A stretch of 64,000 bases of DNA, from the NCBI GenBank assembly GCA_025559845.1, contig CP048469.1, positions 1,798,001-1,862,000 on the forward strand. The letters are read 5' to 3'. Below, piece after piece: positions 32,957 to 40,324 of this stretch. Below the pieces are notes generated by a model that did no database searches, was not told the DNA's origin, and worked only from the letters and a program-made list of their open reading frames with translations. The translations under genes were made by a program, and so were the position numbers. The DNA is from Agrobacterium tumefaciens. Lineage in GTDB: Bacteria > Pseudomonadota > Alphaproteobacteria > Rhizobiales > Rhizobiaceae. How positions within the stretch are numbered: position 1 is the stretch's first letter; each line of letters opens with the position of its first letter.

Positions 32957-35212
32957 TCACGCCGCCCTCACAAACACCGCCAGCTCCCGCCTGACCGGAT
33001 CCCGCTCCTCCCGCTCGACCAGCGCACCTTCACGCATAAGGGCAGTCACAAGACTGGCCGCACGCTTGCGCTGCACGCTATCGTCCAAATCCAGCCCCAC
33101 AGCGTACGCGACAGCGCCGCCTACCCAGTTCTTGGCCTTCGGTGACTTCTTGTAATCGGACGCGCTCACAGCCGCCAGAATGGACGCACGCTGGTCTCCT
33201 GTGAGGTCGCCTGCTACATCCTCGGCGCTCGGCCACTGCCATTCCGTCACCACCGGCGCAAAGTCCTGCGGCTGAGCAAGGCCGGTTCCGTTGCCAAGCG
33301 GCGTCGACACCAGATGACGCCACTCCGCCTTATGCGAAAGCGGCGTCAGGTTGGACTTTCCATAGGTCGTATAGAAGTAGCCGAATCGGTCACCTTCGCT
33401 AATTCCCGCATCCTTGGCTTGATCGGCCGACATCCGGTTAAGGACGCGGACGGAGCGCGCAGCACCGATCAGTGACACGGCCCCTCGAGCATCTTCAACT
33501 GTCGCCTCTCGGTCAGCCACCTTGCGCAGGTGGTGCACGATGTCGATCGAGCAGTTGGTATAGTCGGCGATCTGCGCCCAAAGCTTAGCCACCTTGTCGA
33601 TCGCGCCGTTGTCGTTCTCATTGACGCCGTGCGTGGACACGAACGGGTCGACAATCATTACGTCGATGCCATTGCGCTCGATCTGCTCGACCACCGCCTC
33701 GACGATAGGCTGCTGAATACGCACACCAGCCTTCTTGTCTTCGATGGCGACGACAAGCTCTTGCTCGCGGCCGCTATCCAGAAAGAGATGCCCTTCAAGG
33801 TCGGCAGGCTTGAGCTTGTAATGTATGCACGCCGCCATGATGCGACGCTCCATTTCGTCGCGCGGATCTTCGGCGTTGAATATCCATGTGCGCAAACGCT
33901 TCGGCGGCTTGGTACCGAGCAGCGCCCTGCCCGATACCATCGCCATTGCTTCCGCTATGCTGGCAGACGTCTTGCCCAGACCGCCTGGCGACACCGTGAC
34001 GGACACGTACTTGCGGATGAAGTGCGATCCGTAAGCGAACTCGCGGCGTGGCAGGGTCTTGGGGTCGATCCACTTGAACGCCGTTGCCGTGATTGGTGAT
34101 TGCGTTTCTGGCGCGTTGTCGTTTGCGGGTTCCCCTGCGCCAGGGTGGCCGGCAAACTCCTGTTCGCGTTCCTCATCTTCCCGATCGGTAACATTAGCTT
34201 GGTTCTGCGGCACATCTTCCCGTACGGTAAGGTCGTCGTCTACGGCAGCAGACTGCTCACGCAACCTGCCTTTCTCAAGCCCACGCTGGATCATGCGCGT
34301 GATGTCCACCAAACGCGTGTTGTCGTGAGCCGGGAAGTCAGGTTCCGGAATGTGGCGTGGGTTTTGAATGCCAGCCTTCAGGCCATTCTCGATGGTCTTG
34401 CAGCAACGTGACCAGTCCCTTCCCCATCCACGTGCGACGTCTTGGAGCAATGCGCGCGCCTCTGCCTCGCTGAGCGCACCAGCGCCGACGATAGTGCCGA
34501 TCGAGAATGCTGCGTCGTTGAGCGCGTTGTTGCGCGTGCCCATGGGAGCCCCAGCAAGGTCCGCCAGTTCTCGGTCCACGGCTGCATCCACGTAAGCGTT
34601 GTTCGTGGCCGCCGACAGACTGTACTGCGTATGGGCTGGCGCGGACTTCGGCAGCAGAAGGTCGAGCAGCCAAGCCGGCGCATCCGCAATCTCGCGCGTT
34701 TCCGTTTCCCACTTGTAGGAGCGCCCATTGGCCATCGTGCTGCCAGCGGCCAGGACGTAGCCGCCCTCGGACCGGATATCCACACCAGCACCAAGAGCGC
34801 CGCGGTTGCGCGTGCCCACGACGTACTTGAAGTAGATGTGCAGCCCGCCGTTCGGGCTCGTCACGCGCGCCGTGTCGGGCAACGGGCCGTGCTCGGCCTC
34901 CATCTCAGCCAGCCAGTCGAAGCCATTAGCGCCGCCCGGCTTGTTGTCGATGTCCAGCGCAAAGAAGCCCGTCTTTTCACCTGTTGGCAGACCAACGGCG
35001 GCGTCCGGCCAGTCCGACCACCATCTCTCGATTATGCGCGGAAAGCGCGTTGCGCCTTTGAATCCGTTCGGGGTTAAAGGTGTCTTTTCGCCTAACGTGA
35101 CGATCTCGCCGGTTGCCTGGTCGACGTGCTCCTCGGCGTGCGATCGGCAGGGGAATACCGGAAGACCTTGGGCGACATAATGTTGTGCTAGTTCAAGCGG
35201 CGTTTGCGTCAT
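32957..35212 (-). CDS. bifunctional primase-polymerase and RepA-type helicase
   Basis: 751 residues. The N-terminal prim-pol domain shows FFALDIDN (Asp87, Asp89) and NGGLHIYFKY (His125), and the C-terminal RecA-like ATPase begins near residue 405 with SPGGLGKTSAS and continues with WIFNAEDPRDEMERRI and VMIVDPFVSTHG (Walker B). An internal linker carries EPANDNAPE. It is the likely replication initiation primase-helicase of this phage, with the origin-like region 1.2 kb downstream. Confidence 0.92.
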   Translation of the reverse strand: MTQTPLELAQHYVAQGLPVFPCRSHAEEHVDQATGEIVTLGEKTPLTPNGFKGATRFPRIIERWWSDWPDAAVGLPTGEKTGFFALDIDNKPGGANGFDWLAEMEAEHGPLPDTARVTSPNGGLHIYFKYVVGTRNRGALGAGVDIRSEGGYVLAAGSTMANGRSYKWETETREIADAPAWLLDLLLPKSAPAHTQYSLSAATNNAYVDAAVDRELADLAGAPMGTRNNALNDAAFSIGTIVGAGALSEAEARALLQDVARGWGRDWSRCCKTIENGLKAGIQNPRHIPEPDFPAHDNTRLVDITRMIQRGLEKGRLREQSAAVDDDLTVREDVPQNQANVTDREDEEREQEFAGHPGAGEPANDNAPETQSPITATAFKWIDPKTLPRREFAYGSHFIRKYVSVTVSPGGLGKTSASIAEAMAMVSGRALLGTKPPKRLRTWIFNAEDPRDEMERRIMAACIHYKLKPADLEGHLFLDSGREQELVVAIEDKKAGVRIQQPIVEAVVEQIERNGIDVMIVDPFVSTHGVNENDNGAIDKVAKLWAQIADYTNCSIDIVHHLRKVADREATVEDARGAVSLIGAARSVRVLNRMSADQAKDAGISEGDRFGYFYTTYGKSNLTPLSHKAEWRHLVSTPLGNGTGLAQPQDFAPVVTEWQWPSAEDVAGDLTGDQRASILAAVSASDYKKSPKAKNWVGGAVAYAVGLDLDDSVQRKRAASLVTALMREGALVEREERDPVRRELAVFVRAA

Positions 35213-35448
35213 GCTGCGTCCTTTTCAATGGCCGAGAAGTACCGATCCCAAAGCCAGTCATCCAGTTTCACCCACGTCTTGGCGAGCGATCGGCGCTGTG
35301 TCCGACGCCGTATGAGCCACAGCAGAAATCGTGGCCACGCTGGCATTGGTGGCTCCGTCTTACTGGTGCACCATGGGATACCCGATGACGTGGACTCAGG
35401 ACGATTTAGTTGCGCGGCGATGATTGCGGCCCAAAGTGCTGGGTTCAT
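35209..35448 (-). CDS. small hypothetical protein (79 aa)
   Basis: 79 residues, coupled to the primase gene by ATGA overlap and to the methyltransferase gene by TAATG. Basic (PAWPRFLLWLIRRRTQRRSL) with Trp-rich stretch WVKLDDWLWDRYF. A DNA-binding partner of the primase is possible; not recognised. Confidence 0.55.
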   Translation of the reverse strand: MNPALWAAIIAAQLNRPESTSSGIPWCTSKTEPPMPAWPRFLLWLIRRRTQRRSLAKTWVKLDDWLWDRYFSAIEKDAA

Positions 35449-36341
35449 TAGGCTGCTTCCTTGAATGTGATGATGTCGTTGGCAGGCATCAGTTTATGAA
35501 TACGCTGACCGAGCCACACAAACTTGGGCACTGCCCAGCTGTTGCCTAAAGCCTTGCTTCTAGGTTGGTCTGCCGCAACCTGCCCGCGATATGGGATTTT
35601 CGTATAATTGTCAGGAAACCCTTGTAGGCGCTCATGTTCCAAGGGGGTTAGGTGCCGTACACCATACCCATCAACAACATACGTTTCTCGGTCATCGAGA
35701 GAACCCGGGCCTCGTGCTGTAAGACAAACCGACACGACCTCCGTTCGTTTCGGCGTAGGACGCCAAGCAGGGCCTTCTTGCTCAAATAATATTTTTGCGG
35801 CGGCGGTGGCATCTCCAAGACATCCAACAACGACGACACGACGACGTTGCTTGGCGCTTCCGAAAAACTGAGCGTCGAGAATTCTGTAGGCGAACCCATA
35901 CCCGCACTCTGCCAGCCCCCCGAGGAAGGTTCCAAAATCCCGTCCTCCGTTAGAAGACAGGACACCGACAACGTTTTCCCAGACGATAAGCTTCGGCTTA
36001 TATCGTCTAGCGATAGCGAGGTATGTGAGCATGAGGCTGTCTCTCGGGTCTTCAAGCCCCTTCCTAAGACCGCCGACGCTGAAAGACTGGCAGGGTGTTC
36101 CTCCGCAAAGAAGGTCAATTGCAAAGTCTGGCCATTCCTCATATTTGGTCATATCTCCAAGGTTCGGAACATCTGGGTAATGGTGCTTGAGTACGGCCGA
36201 CGGGAATTTCTCGATCTCCGAGAAAGCCACAGCCTTCCAGCCAAGCGGGTGCCAAGCAACCGAGGCGGCCTCGATTCCTGAGCAGACAGACAGGAAGCGC
36301 AGGCCGGTGTGATTGTCATTTACCGCAATAGGCGGGTTCAT
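35448..36341 (-). CDS. DNA (cytosine-5) methyltransferase
   Basis: 297 residues from ATG 36341. Motif I FLSVCSGIEAASVA, motif IV GGTPCQSFS with the catalytic Cys, motif VI WENV, motif VIII QRRRVVVVG, and the late LTPLEHERLQGFPDNY and SKALGNSWAVPKFVWL are all in order. N-terminus carries AVNDNH and the end PANDI. No restriction partner is next to it, so it probably protects phage DNA from host restriction. Confidence 0.93.
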   Translation of the reverse strand: MNPPIAVNDNHTGLRFLSVCSGIEAASVAWHPLGWKAVAFSEIEKFPSAVLKHHYPDVPNLGDMTKYEEWPDFAIDLLCGGTPCQSFSVGGLRKGLEDPRDSLMLTYLAIARRYKPKLIVWENVVGVLSSNGGRDFGTFLGGLAECGYGFAYRILDAQFFGSAKQRRRVVVVGCLGDATAAAKILFEQEGPAWRPTPKRTEVVSVCLTARGPGSLDDRETYVVDGYGVRHLTPLEHERLQGFPDNYTKIPYRGQVAADQPRSKALGNSWAVPKFVWLGQRIHKLMPANDIITFKEAA

Positions 36342-36384
36342 TTTGATCTCCTCTATATGGTGTGGTCTTGCCTTGGTCCGGCAA
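36342..36384 (-). promoter_or_regulatory. repeated leader module L8
   Basis: Coding strand: hairpin TTGCC-GGACCAA-GGCAA (36368-36384), ACCACACCA and GAGGAGATCAAA before ATG. Confidence 0.7.
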
Positions 36385-36396
36385 ACCAAATATTGT
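36368..36396 (+). promoter_or_regulatory. possible rightward promoter overlapping leader hairpin
   Basis: TTGCCT (36368-36373), 17 bases, TATTGT (36391-36396). It would read toward the 25-residue membrane ORF at 36449. Confidence 0.35.
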
Positions 36397-36448
36397 GGTT
36401 TCTGCAGATGCCGAATCGGTCACAACGCCCTCAGGAGGGGCGAACCCC

Positions 36449-36526
36449 ATGGCTTATCTGCAAGTAGCCAACGAAATCGCTGGCATCCTTTCCTTCATAA
36501 TTTTGGTCTACGTGACATGGCGCTAA
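36449..36526 (+). CDS. possible 25-residue membrane peptide
   Basis: ATG 36449 behind a strong CAGGAGGGGCG site. The product MAYLQVANEIAGILSFIILV plus YVTWR is one membrane segment. It is on the + strand among leftward genes, fits exactly between two genes, and has a possible promoter at 36368. Too short for certainty. Confidence 0.4.
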   Translation: MAYLQVANEIAGILSFIILVYVTWR

Positions 36527-36897
36527 AACGGCGCCTCACTCAGCGCCGCCCGCAGCCCCCGCGCACAACCCTCCCACGCAGCCTTGACCATCATGCGCTG
36601 CATGAGCTCGTCGAAGTGCGCCAGGTCCGTCACGCCATGCTCGGCGATGTATTCGCCGACGGCATCAACGCCGGCATCTAGGGCACGCAGCTCGTAGTCA
36701 TCGAGCCGATCGATTTTCTTGTAATTATCGATGCCCACGGCGCACCTCCGGCAGATGTAGTGAGGGTCTTTGTCGCGGCTGCTGGCGTTCACGCCAATCC
36801 CGAAGGCGTGCATGCCGCAGACAAAGCAGGTGGTGGGGTTATGGTCGGCGTCGACCGTCGGCGTGTGCTGTCTTGGGGTGGTCGGGAGTTTGGTCAT
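36523..36897 (-). CDS. small zinc-binding hypothetical protein
   Basis: 124 residues: NPTTCFVCGMHA and YICRRCAVG form a Cys4 zinc site in the first half, and the second half is helical. The pattern occurs in uncharacterised proteins of rhizobial phages. Coupled to the methyltransferase gene by ATGA. Confidence 0.7.
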   Translation of the reverse strand: MTKLPTTPRQHTPTVDADHNPTTCFVCGMHAFGIGVNASSRDKDPHYICRRCAVGIDNYKKIDRLDDYELRALDAGVDAVGEYIAEHGVTDLAHFDELMQRMMVKAAWEGCARGLRAALSEAPF

Positions 36898-38210
36898 GCT
36901 GCCACCCCAAATAAATCAGCTGGACGATTGTCATTCGCGGGTACCGCAGATGAAACCACGCCCTTCTCCGAAGCGCCTATCGCCCACGCAATTCGAGCAG
37001 TTGCGATAGGCACGTATTCGTCCTCGCGCTCGCAGCCGATGAACTGGAAGCCCTCGAGAACAGCCGCCTTGCCCGTTGAGCCAGAGCCCATGAATGGATC
37101 TAGGACAATGCCGCCAGGTGGCGTAATGAGGCGGCAAAGCCACTGCATTAGCGTGGTGGGCTTTACGGTTGGGTGGGTGTTTGCACGGAGCGTCTTTCCA
37201 CGCTGGTAGGCATTATCAGCAGCGACGGCCCGGCCGTCGCTCGTCGTCGCTTTTGTCGCGCTTTCCAGCCCCGCATCCCGGTCCGCACGGCTGGCCTTGG
37301 CGCAGTAGAAGAAGCGGGCTGCTGACTTGTCCAGCTCGATGCGTGGGGAGAAGCGCTCGCGCGCACCAAAGTCGCCGTAGATGCCCTTGCTTGGGCGCTC
37401 GCCGTGTTTCGGCCCAACATAGCCCTGCTGGCCCTTTGCGTCTGGGAACGCCGCCAACACCTCGTCGCTGCCGTCGTGGAGGATGTTAGCTGGCCAGCGT
37501 CCGACTACAGTAGACCTGCCGACGCTAACCTGCTTTGCACCTATACCATAAGCGCCTAGGCCCTTAGCCTCCGTGGAATCATTGCCGCCTTCTCGAGCTA
37601 TTGCGTTGAGATTTTCCCCGCCCTTCAGGTCGTATGTTCGCTCCTCATCCCCAATCCTGCACCCATCCACGTTGATTGCCCCCACACCCCACTCGGCCAG
37701 GTTCGCGGCAACCGTCCCGCACAACGGCTTGCGAGCAAGGCAGATCGGCTCCCATGCAGGCTTGAGCGCCGTGCCCCATCCCTCCCAATCGCCATGCTGA
37801 TTATGCGACTTCGGAAACCCCGACCCGTAGACCCAGCCCAACTGGTCGCGAATCTCAAAGCCCGCGTCCTCGATGGCGACAGCCATGCGGTGATAGGTCC
37901 GCGTGCCGGAGAACGCGACCACGTGGCCACCAGGCTTCAGAACACGCAGCACCTCGGCCCAGAACTCCTCGGAGAACGCGACTTCGCCAGTGTCCCACTG
38001 CTTACCCATGAAGCCGGCCGCACCACGCCCGTAAACGTCCTTAGCCGGCGCAGAGCCCGGCTTGCCAAATCGCTTCTGAATGGACACCAGCGCGTACGGC
38101 GGATCCGTCACAACGCTATCGATGGAATTATCGGCCAGTCCGCGCAGAACGTCGCGGCAGTCGGCCTGATGCAGCACGACTCTGCCGTCGTGCATCGCAA
38201 TGCTCGTCAT
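36894..38210 (-). CDS. DNA adenine/N4-cytosine methyltransferase
   Basis: 438 residues. DPPY box (VVTDPPYAL, about 34-42) early and the AdoMet site DPFMGSGSTGKAA late (about 385-397), which is the beta-class order. The middle contains a long target-recognition part. C-terminus ends VPANDNRPADLFGVAA. It has the repeated leader. A second methyltransferase in the phage, of a different base specificity. Confidence 0.9.
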   Translation of the reverse strand: MTSIAMHDGRVVLHQADCRDVLRGLADNSIDSVVTDPPYALVSIQKRFGKPGSAPAKDVYGRGAAGFMGKQWDTGEVAFSEEFWAEVLRVLKPGGHVVAFSGTRTYHRMAVAIEDAGFEIRDQLGWVYGSGFPKSHNQHGDWEGWGTALKPAWEPICLARKPLCGTVAANLAEWGVGAINVDGCRIGDEERTYDLKGGENLNAIAREGGNDSTEAKGLGAYGIGAKQVSVGRSTVVGRWPANILHDGSDEVLAAFPDAKGQQGYVGPKHGERPSKGIYGDFGARERFSPRIELDKSAARFFYCAKASRADRDAGLESATKATTSDGRAVAADNAYQRGKTLRANTHPTVKPTTLMQWLCRLITPPGGIVLDPFMGSGSTGKAAVLEGFQFIGCEREDEYVPIATARIAWAIGASEKGVVSSAVPANDNRPADLFGVAA

Positions 38211-38266
38211 ATTCTCTCCTCTTATGTGGTGTCCCCGCCGAAGCGGAAGCCGCGTTGGTGGCGCGG
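38211..38266 (-). promoter_or_regulatory. repeated leader module L9
   Basis: Coding strand: hairpin CCGCG-CCACCAA-CGCGG (38250-38266), CACCACA (complement of 38225-38231) and GAGGAGAGAAT before ATG. Confidence 0.75.
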
Positions 38267-38297
38267 TGGGTGTCCAAAAAATGTATGCAGAAATTGG

Positions 38298-38522
38298 TCA
38301 GCGTTTGGCAGTGCCGCCGTAATCTGCGCCGATAGGACCATATAGGCTTATTGTCCACTCCGGCCCGTAGCTGTCAGCGCATGCTCGGACCAGGCTTTCT
38401 TCCTCGTACTCACCTGTTTCAGGGTCTTTTCCCATACCGTAGAGCGTCATGTTCTCGAGCGGTAGTTGGATTTCGCCGGTGTCGTCGTTGCGGGCCACGA
38501 TGATGTAATGGCTACTGCTCAT
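38298..38522 (-). CDS. small hypothetical protein (74 aa)
   Basis: ATG 38522 lies within the end of the upstream gene. 74 residues, MSSSHYIIVARNDDTGEIQL and a central DPETGEYEEESLVRAC. Unrecognised; position in the chain of small genes behind the sliding-clamp loader-like region suggests a phage accessory role. Confidence 0.5.
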   Translation of the reverse strand: MSSSHYIIVARNDDTGEIQLPLENMTLYGMGKDPETGEYEEESLVRACADSYGPEWTISLYGPIGADYGGTAKR

Positions 38523-38799
38523 TGAGACTTTTCCTCCGAATTCCTGACGCCGCATTGCGAAGGCCAGCTGCGCTCGCGCCGTGATGGGTTGCTGCGACGG
38601 CGGCCTTCAAGTTGACGTGTGAACCGACGCGAATGTCGTTCGCAATCTCGCGGCAAGCCTTCTCCTGCTTGTCATGCCACTGCGCGGCCAACTCATAGCC
38701 GCGCGCCTTGTCTTCGCGCACCTTTGCATTCGCGGCGATGATGCGCGCAGCCTGAACAGCTAAGCTACCGTGGGCGATCATGTAGGTGGGTTTGGTCAT
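38512..38799 (-). CDS. hypothetical protein (95 aa)
   Basis: 95 residues, helical and basic (ARGYELAAQWHDKQEKACRE). ATG 38799 overlaps the upstream stop (ATGA). No family recognised. Confidence 0.6.
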   Translation of the reverse strand: MTKPTYMIAHGSLAVQAARIIAANAKVREDKARGYELAAQWHDKQEKACREIANDIRVGSHVNLKAAVAATHHGASAAGLRNAASGIRRKSLNEQ

Positions 38800-39095
38800 G
38801 CGACCTTCCGATCTGGATTTGGCTTAGTCGCACTCCACCGGCCGTGCTCGGCCATCTCTTCGAAGGAGAGCCGAGCATCCAAGCATTTGTCGGTCCCCAC
38901 ATACTCCATTCGTCCGAATGAATTGAACTCAGAGGCGGTGACGAAACCACCGAGAACCAACTCCTTAATGGCCGACTCGGCGCGGTCGCTGAAAACGCTT
39001 TGAGCGCCAACGCCGCCAATTTTCAGTGAGTTCTTTTCCCCATTGGCGAAAAAACATGTCACCAATACGCGTGCATCCATTGAAATATCGGTCAT
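38796..39095 (-). CDS. hypothetical protein (99 aa)
   Basis: ATG 39095 overlaps the upstream TGA (TGATG). 99 residues with TDISMDARVLVTCFFANGEK and DRAESAIKELVLGGFVTASE. Unknown. Confidence 0.6.
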   Translation of the reverse strand: MTDISMDARVLVTCFFANGEKNSLKIGGVGAQSVFSDRAESAIKELVLGGFVTASEFNSFGRMEYVGTDKCLDARLSFEEMAEHGRWSATKPNPDRKVA

Positions 39096-39616
39096 CACGC
39101 CACCCTCACGCTGATAGTTTCACCCGCCTCGCCCATCCGAGCACCAGGAACATCTGTGCCAGCCTTGAGAAGTTCGGCAATCGCCTTCTTGTCCGGCGCG
39201 GTCGTGATCTTCACGACGTTGGATGGCAACAGCGCTTCGTCGATGATCTCAACCGATGCAGCCTTCTTGCCGATGGAGATGGTCGCCTCGGCCAACGGCA
39301 CGCGCGGCACGCCAGCAGCCTTCAGCAACTTAAACATCAACCCCCGAAGCGCTTCCTTTCGCCGCTCGGCGCGAGACTTGCGCGCTTGAAGGTCGGAGAT
39401 ACGGCCAGCCACTGCTTTGGCCAGGCTGTCGGCGTCGCGCTCGCCGTTGACTAGGCGCGTGAGGACGGCGTGGAAGTTGGTCTCGCCTTCAAGCATGTCG
39501 GCGCGCAGTTCTTCGTCCGCTTCCAGTTCAGGATAGGCGGCGAGCATGTCGGCGAAAAGTGCTTCTAGGTTGGCAACGTCGGCGGGTAGGAAGTTGTCGT
39601 TAGCTGGTTTGGTCAT
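39095..39616 (-). CDS. siphovirus Gp157-family protein
   Basis: 173 residues from ATG 39616 (GGAGGTCTCAGC upstream). Helical N-terminal half with LQARKSRAERRKEALRGLMF and a beta half VPRVPLAEATISIGKKAASV plus EALLPSNVVKITTAPDKKAI, the layout of the Gp157 family found in siphophage recombination regions and reported to affect phage resistance. Begins MTKPANDNF. Confidence 0.82.
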   Translation of the reverse strand: MTKPANDNFLPADVANLEALFADMLAAYPELEADEELRADMLEGETNFHAVLTRLVNGERDADSLAKAVAGRISDLQARKSRAERRKEALRGLMFKLLKAAGVPRVPLAEATISIGKKAASVEIIDEALLPSNVVKITTAPDKKAIAELLKAGTDVPGARMGEAGETISVRVA

Positions 39617-39861
39617 GCTGAGACCTCCGGCTTTATAAGGCGTGGGTATGCATATGGGTGGGCGCATCCATCATCAGGGATGATGATGACGAAGTAGTCA
39701 TCGCCGCTCGACGAGATGCCTGGCATGCCGCCGTTCTCCGCGATCACATGCTCACGCGTAATGGAGAAGACGTCGGCGGTAGGAAAGAAGCCACGGCCTT
39801 CGTATTTCCACTTGCCGCTTTCCTTGAAGTATAGGTAGGTGCAATCCTCTTGTCTGGTCAT
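39613..39861 (-). CDS. small hypothetical protein (82 aa)
   Basis: 82 residues, MTRQEDCTYLYFKESGKWKY then FFPTADVFSITREHVIAENG and a PDDGCAHPYAYPRL end. Beta-rich. Coupled on both sides through ATGA. Function unknown. Confidence 0.6.
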   Translation of the reverse strand: MTRQEDCTYLYFKESGKWKYEGRGFFPTADVFSITREHVIAENGGMPGISSSGDDYFVIIIPDDGCAHPYAYPRLIKPEVSA

Positions 39862-40235
39862 GCGGACACCTTCACGAAATCAACCGATTCCGAATAGTAT
39901 CCGTTCGAAGTACCGTACCAGCGAATGTCGACGTGACCTTTAATCGTCGCAAGTTTGTAGAAGGTCCAAGTGAACGATTCATCGTATTCATTTGCCTTAG
40001 GAAGGTCAGCATTACTCACTTCCTCGGCAATGAGGATTGGATTGCCTACAAGGCCTTCCAAGTCACCCTCGACGTCTTCAATGTACACTGACTCGCAGCA
40101 ATCCTGCTCGTGGTACATTTTGAATGTCTCGCCTGTATCGGTGACGAAAACTATCTCATCTGTTGATCTTCTGACTTCAGCAAGTGTTTTTCCAACAAGC
40201 GCGGAAAGGTCCACGCGGCTATCCCAGTAGCTCAT
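39858..40235 (-). CDS. phage protein of DUF7448-like pattern
   Basis: 125 residues with DTGETFKMYHEQDCCESVYI followed by EDVEGDLEGLVGNPILIAEE, a pattern recurring in many phage proteins (DUF7448 by my recollection). First gene of an operon driven by the 40284-40312 promoter. Confidence 0.7.
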   Translation of the reverse strand: MSYWDSRVDLSALVGKTLAEVRRSTDEIVFVTDTGETFKMYHEQDCCESVYIEDVEGDLEGLVGNPILIAEEVSNADLPKANEYDESFTWTFYKLATIKGHVDIRWYGTSNGYYSESVDFVKVSA

Positions 40236-40274
40236 ACTAAATCTCCTCGATGTGGTGACGCCATTGGTGTGGCG
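40236..40274 (-). promoter_or_regulatory. repeated leader module L10
   Basis: Coding strand: perfect hairpin ACGCCA-CACCAA-TGGCGT (40257-40274), CACCACA (complement of 40250-40256) and GAGGAGATTTAGT before ATG. It begins about 10 bases after the predicted start point of the promoter. Confidence 0.8.
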
Positions 40275-40283
40275 TGGGTTTAA

Positions 40284-40317
40284 ACGCTAAACCGCTTTTA
40301 CAAATTTGTCAAGGTTT
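40284..40317 (-). promoter_or_regulatory. leftward promoter with repressor operator (copy 2)
   Basis: Coding strand TTGACA (40312-40307), 17 bases, TAGCGT (40289-40284); ACAAATTTGT overlaps the -35 box. 21 bases around the operator are the same as in copies 1 and 3. Confidence 0.8.
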
Positions 40318-40324
40318 AGCTTGC

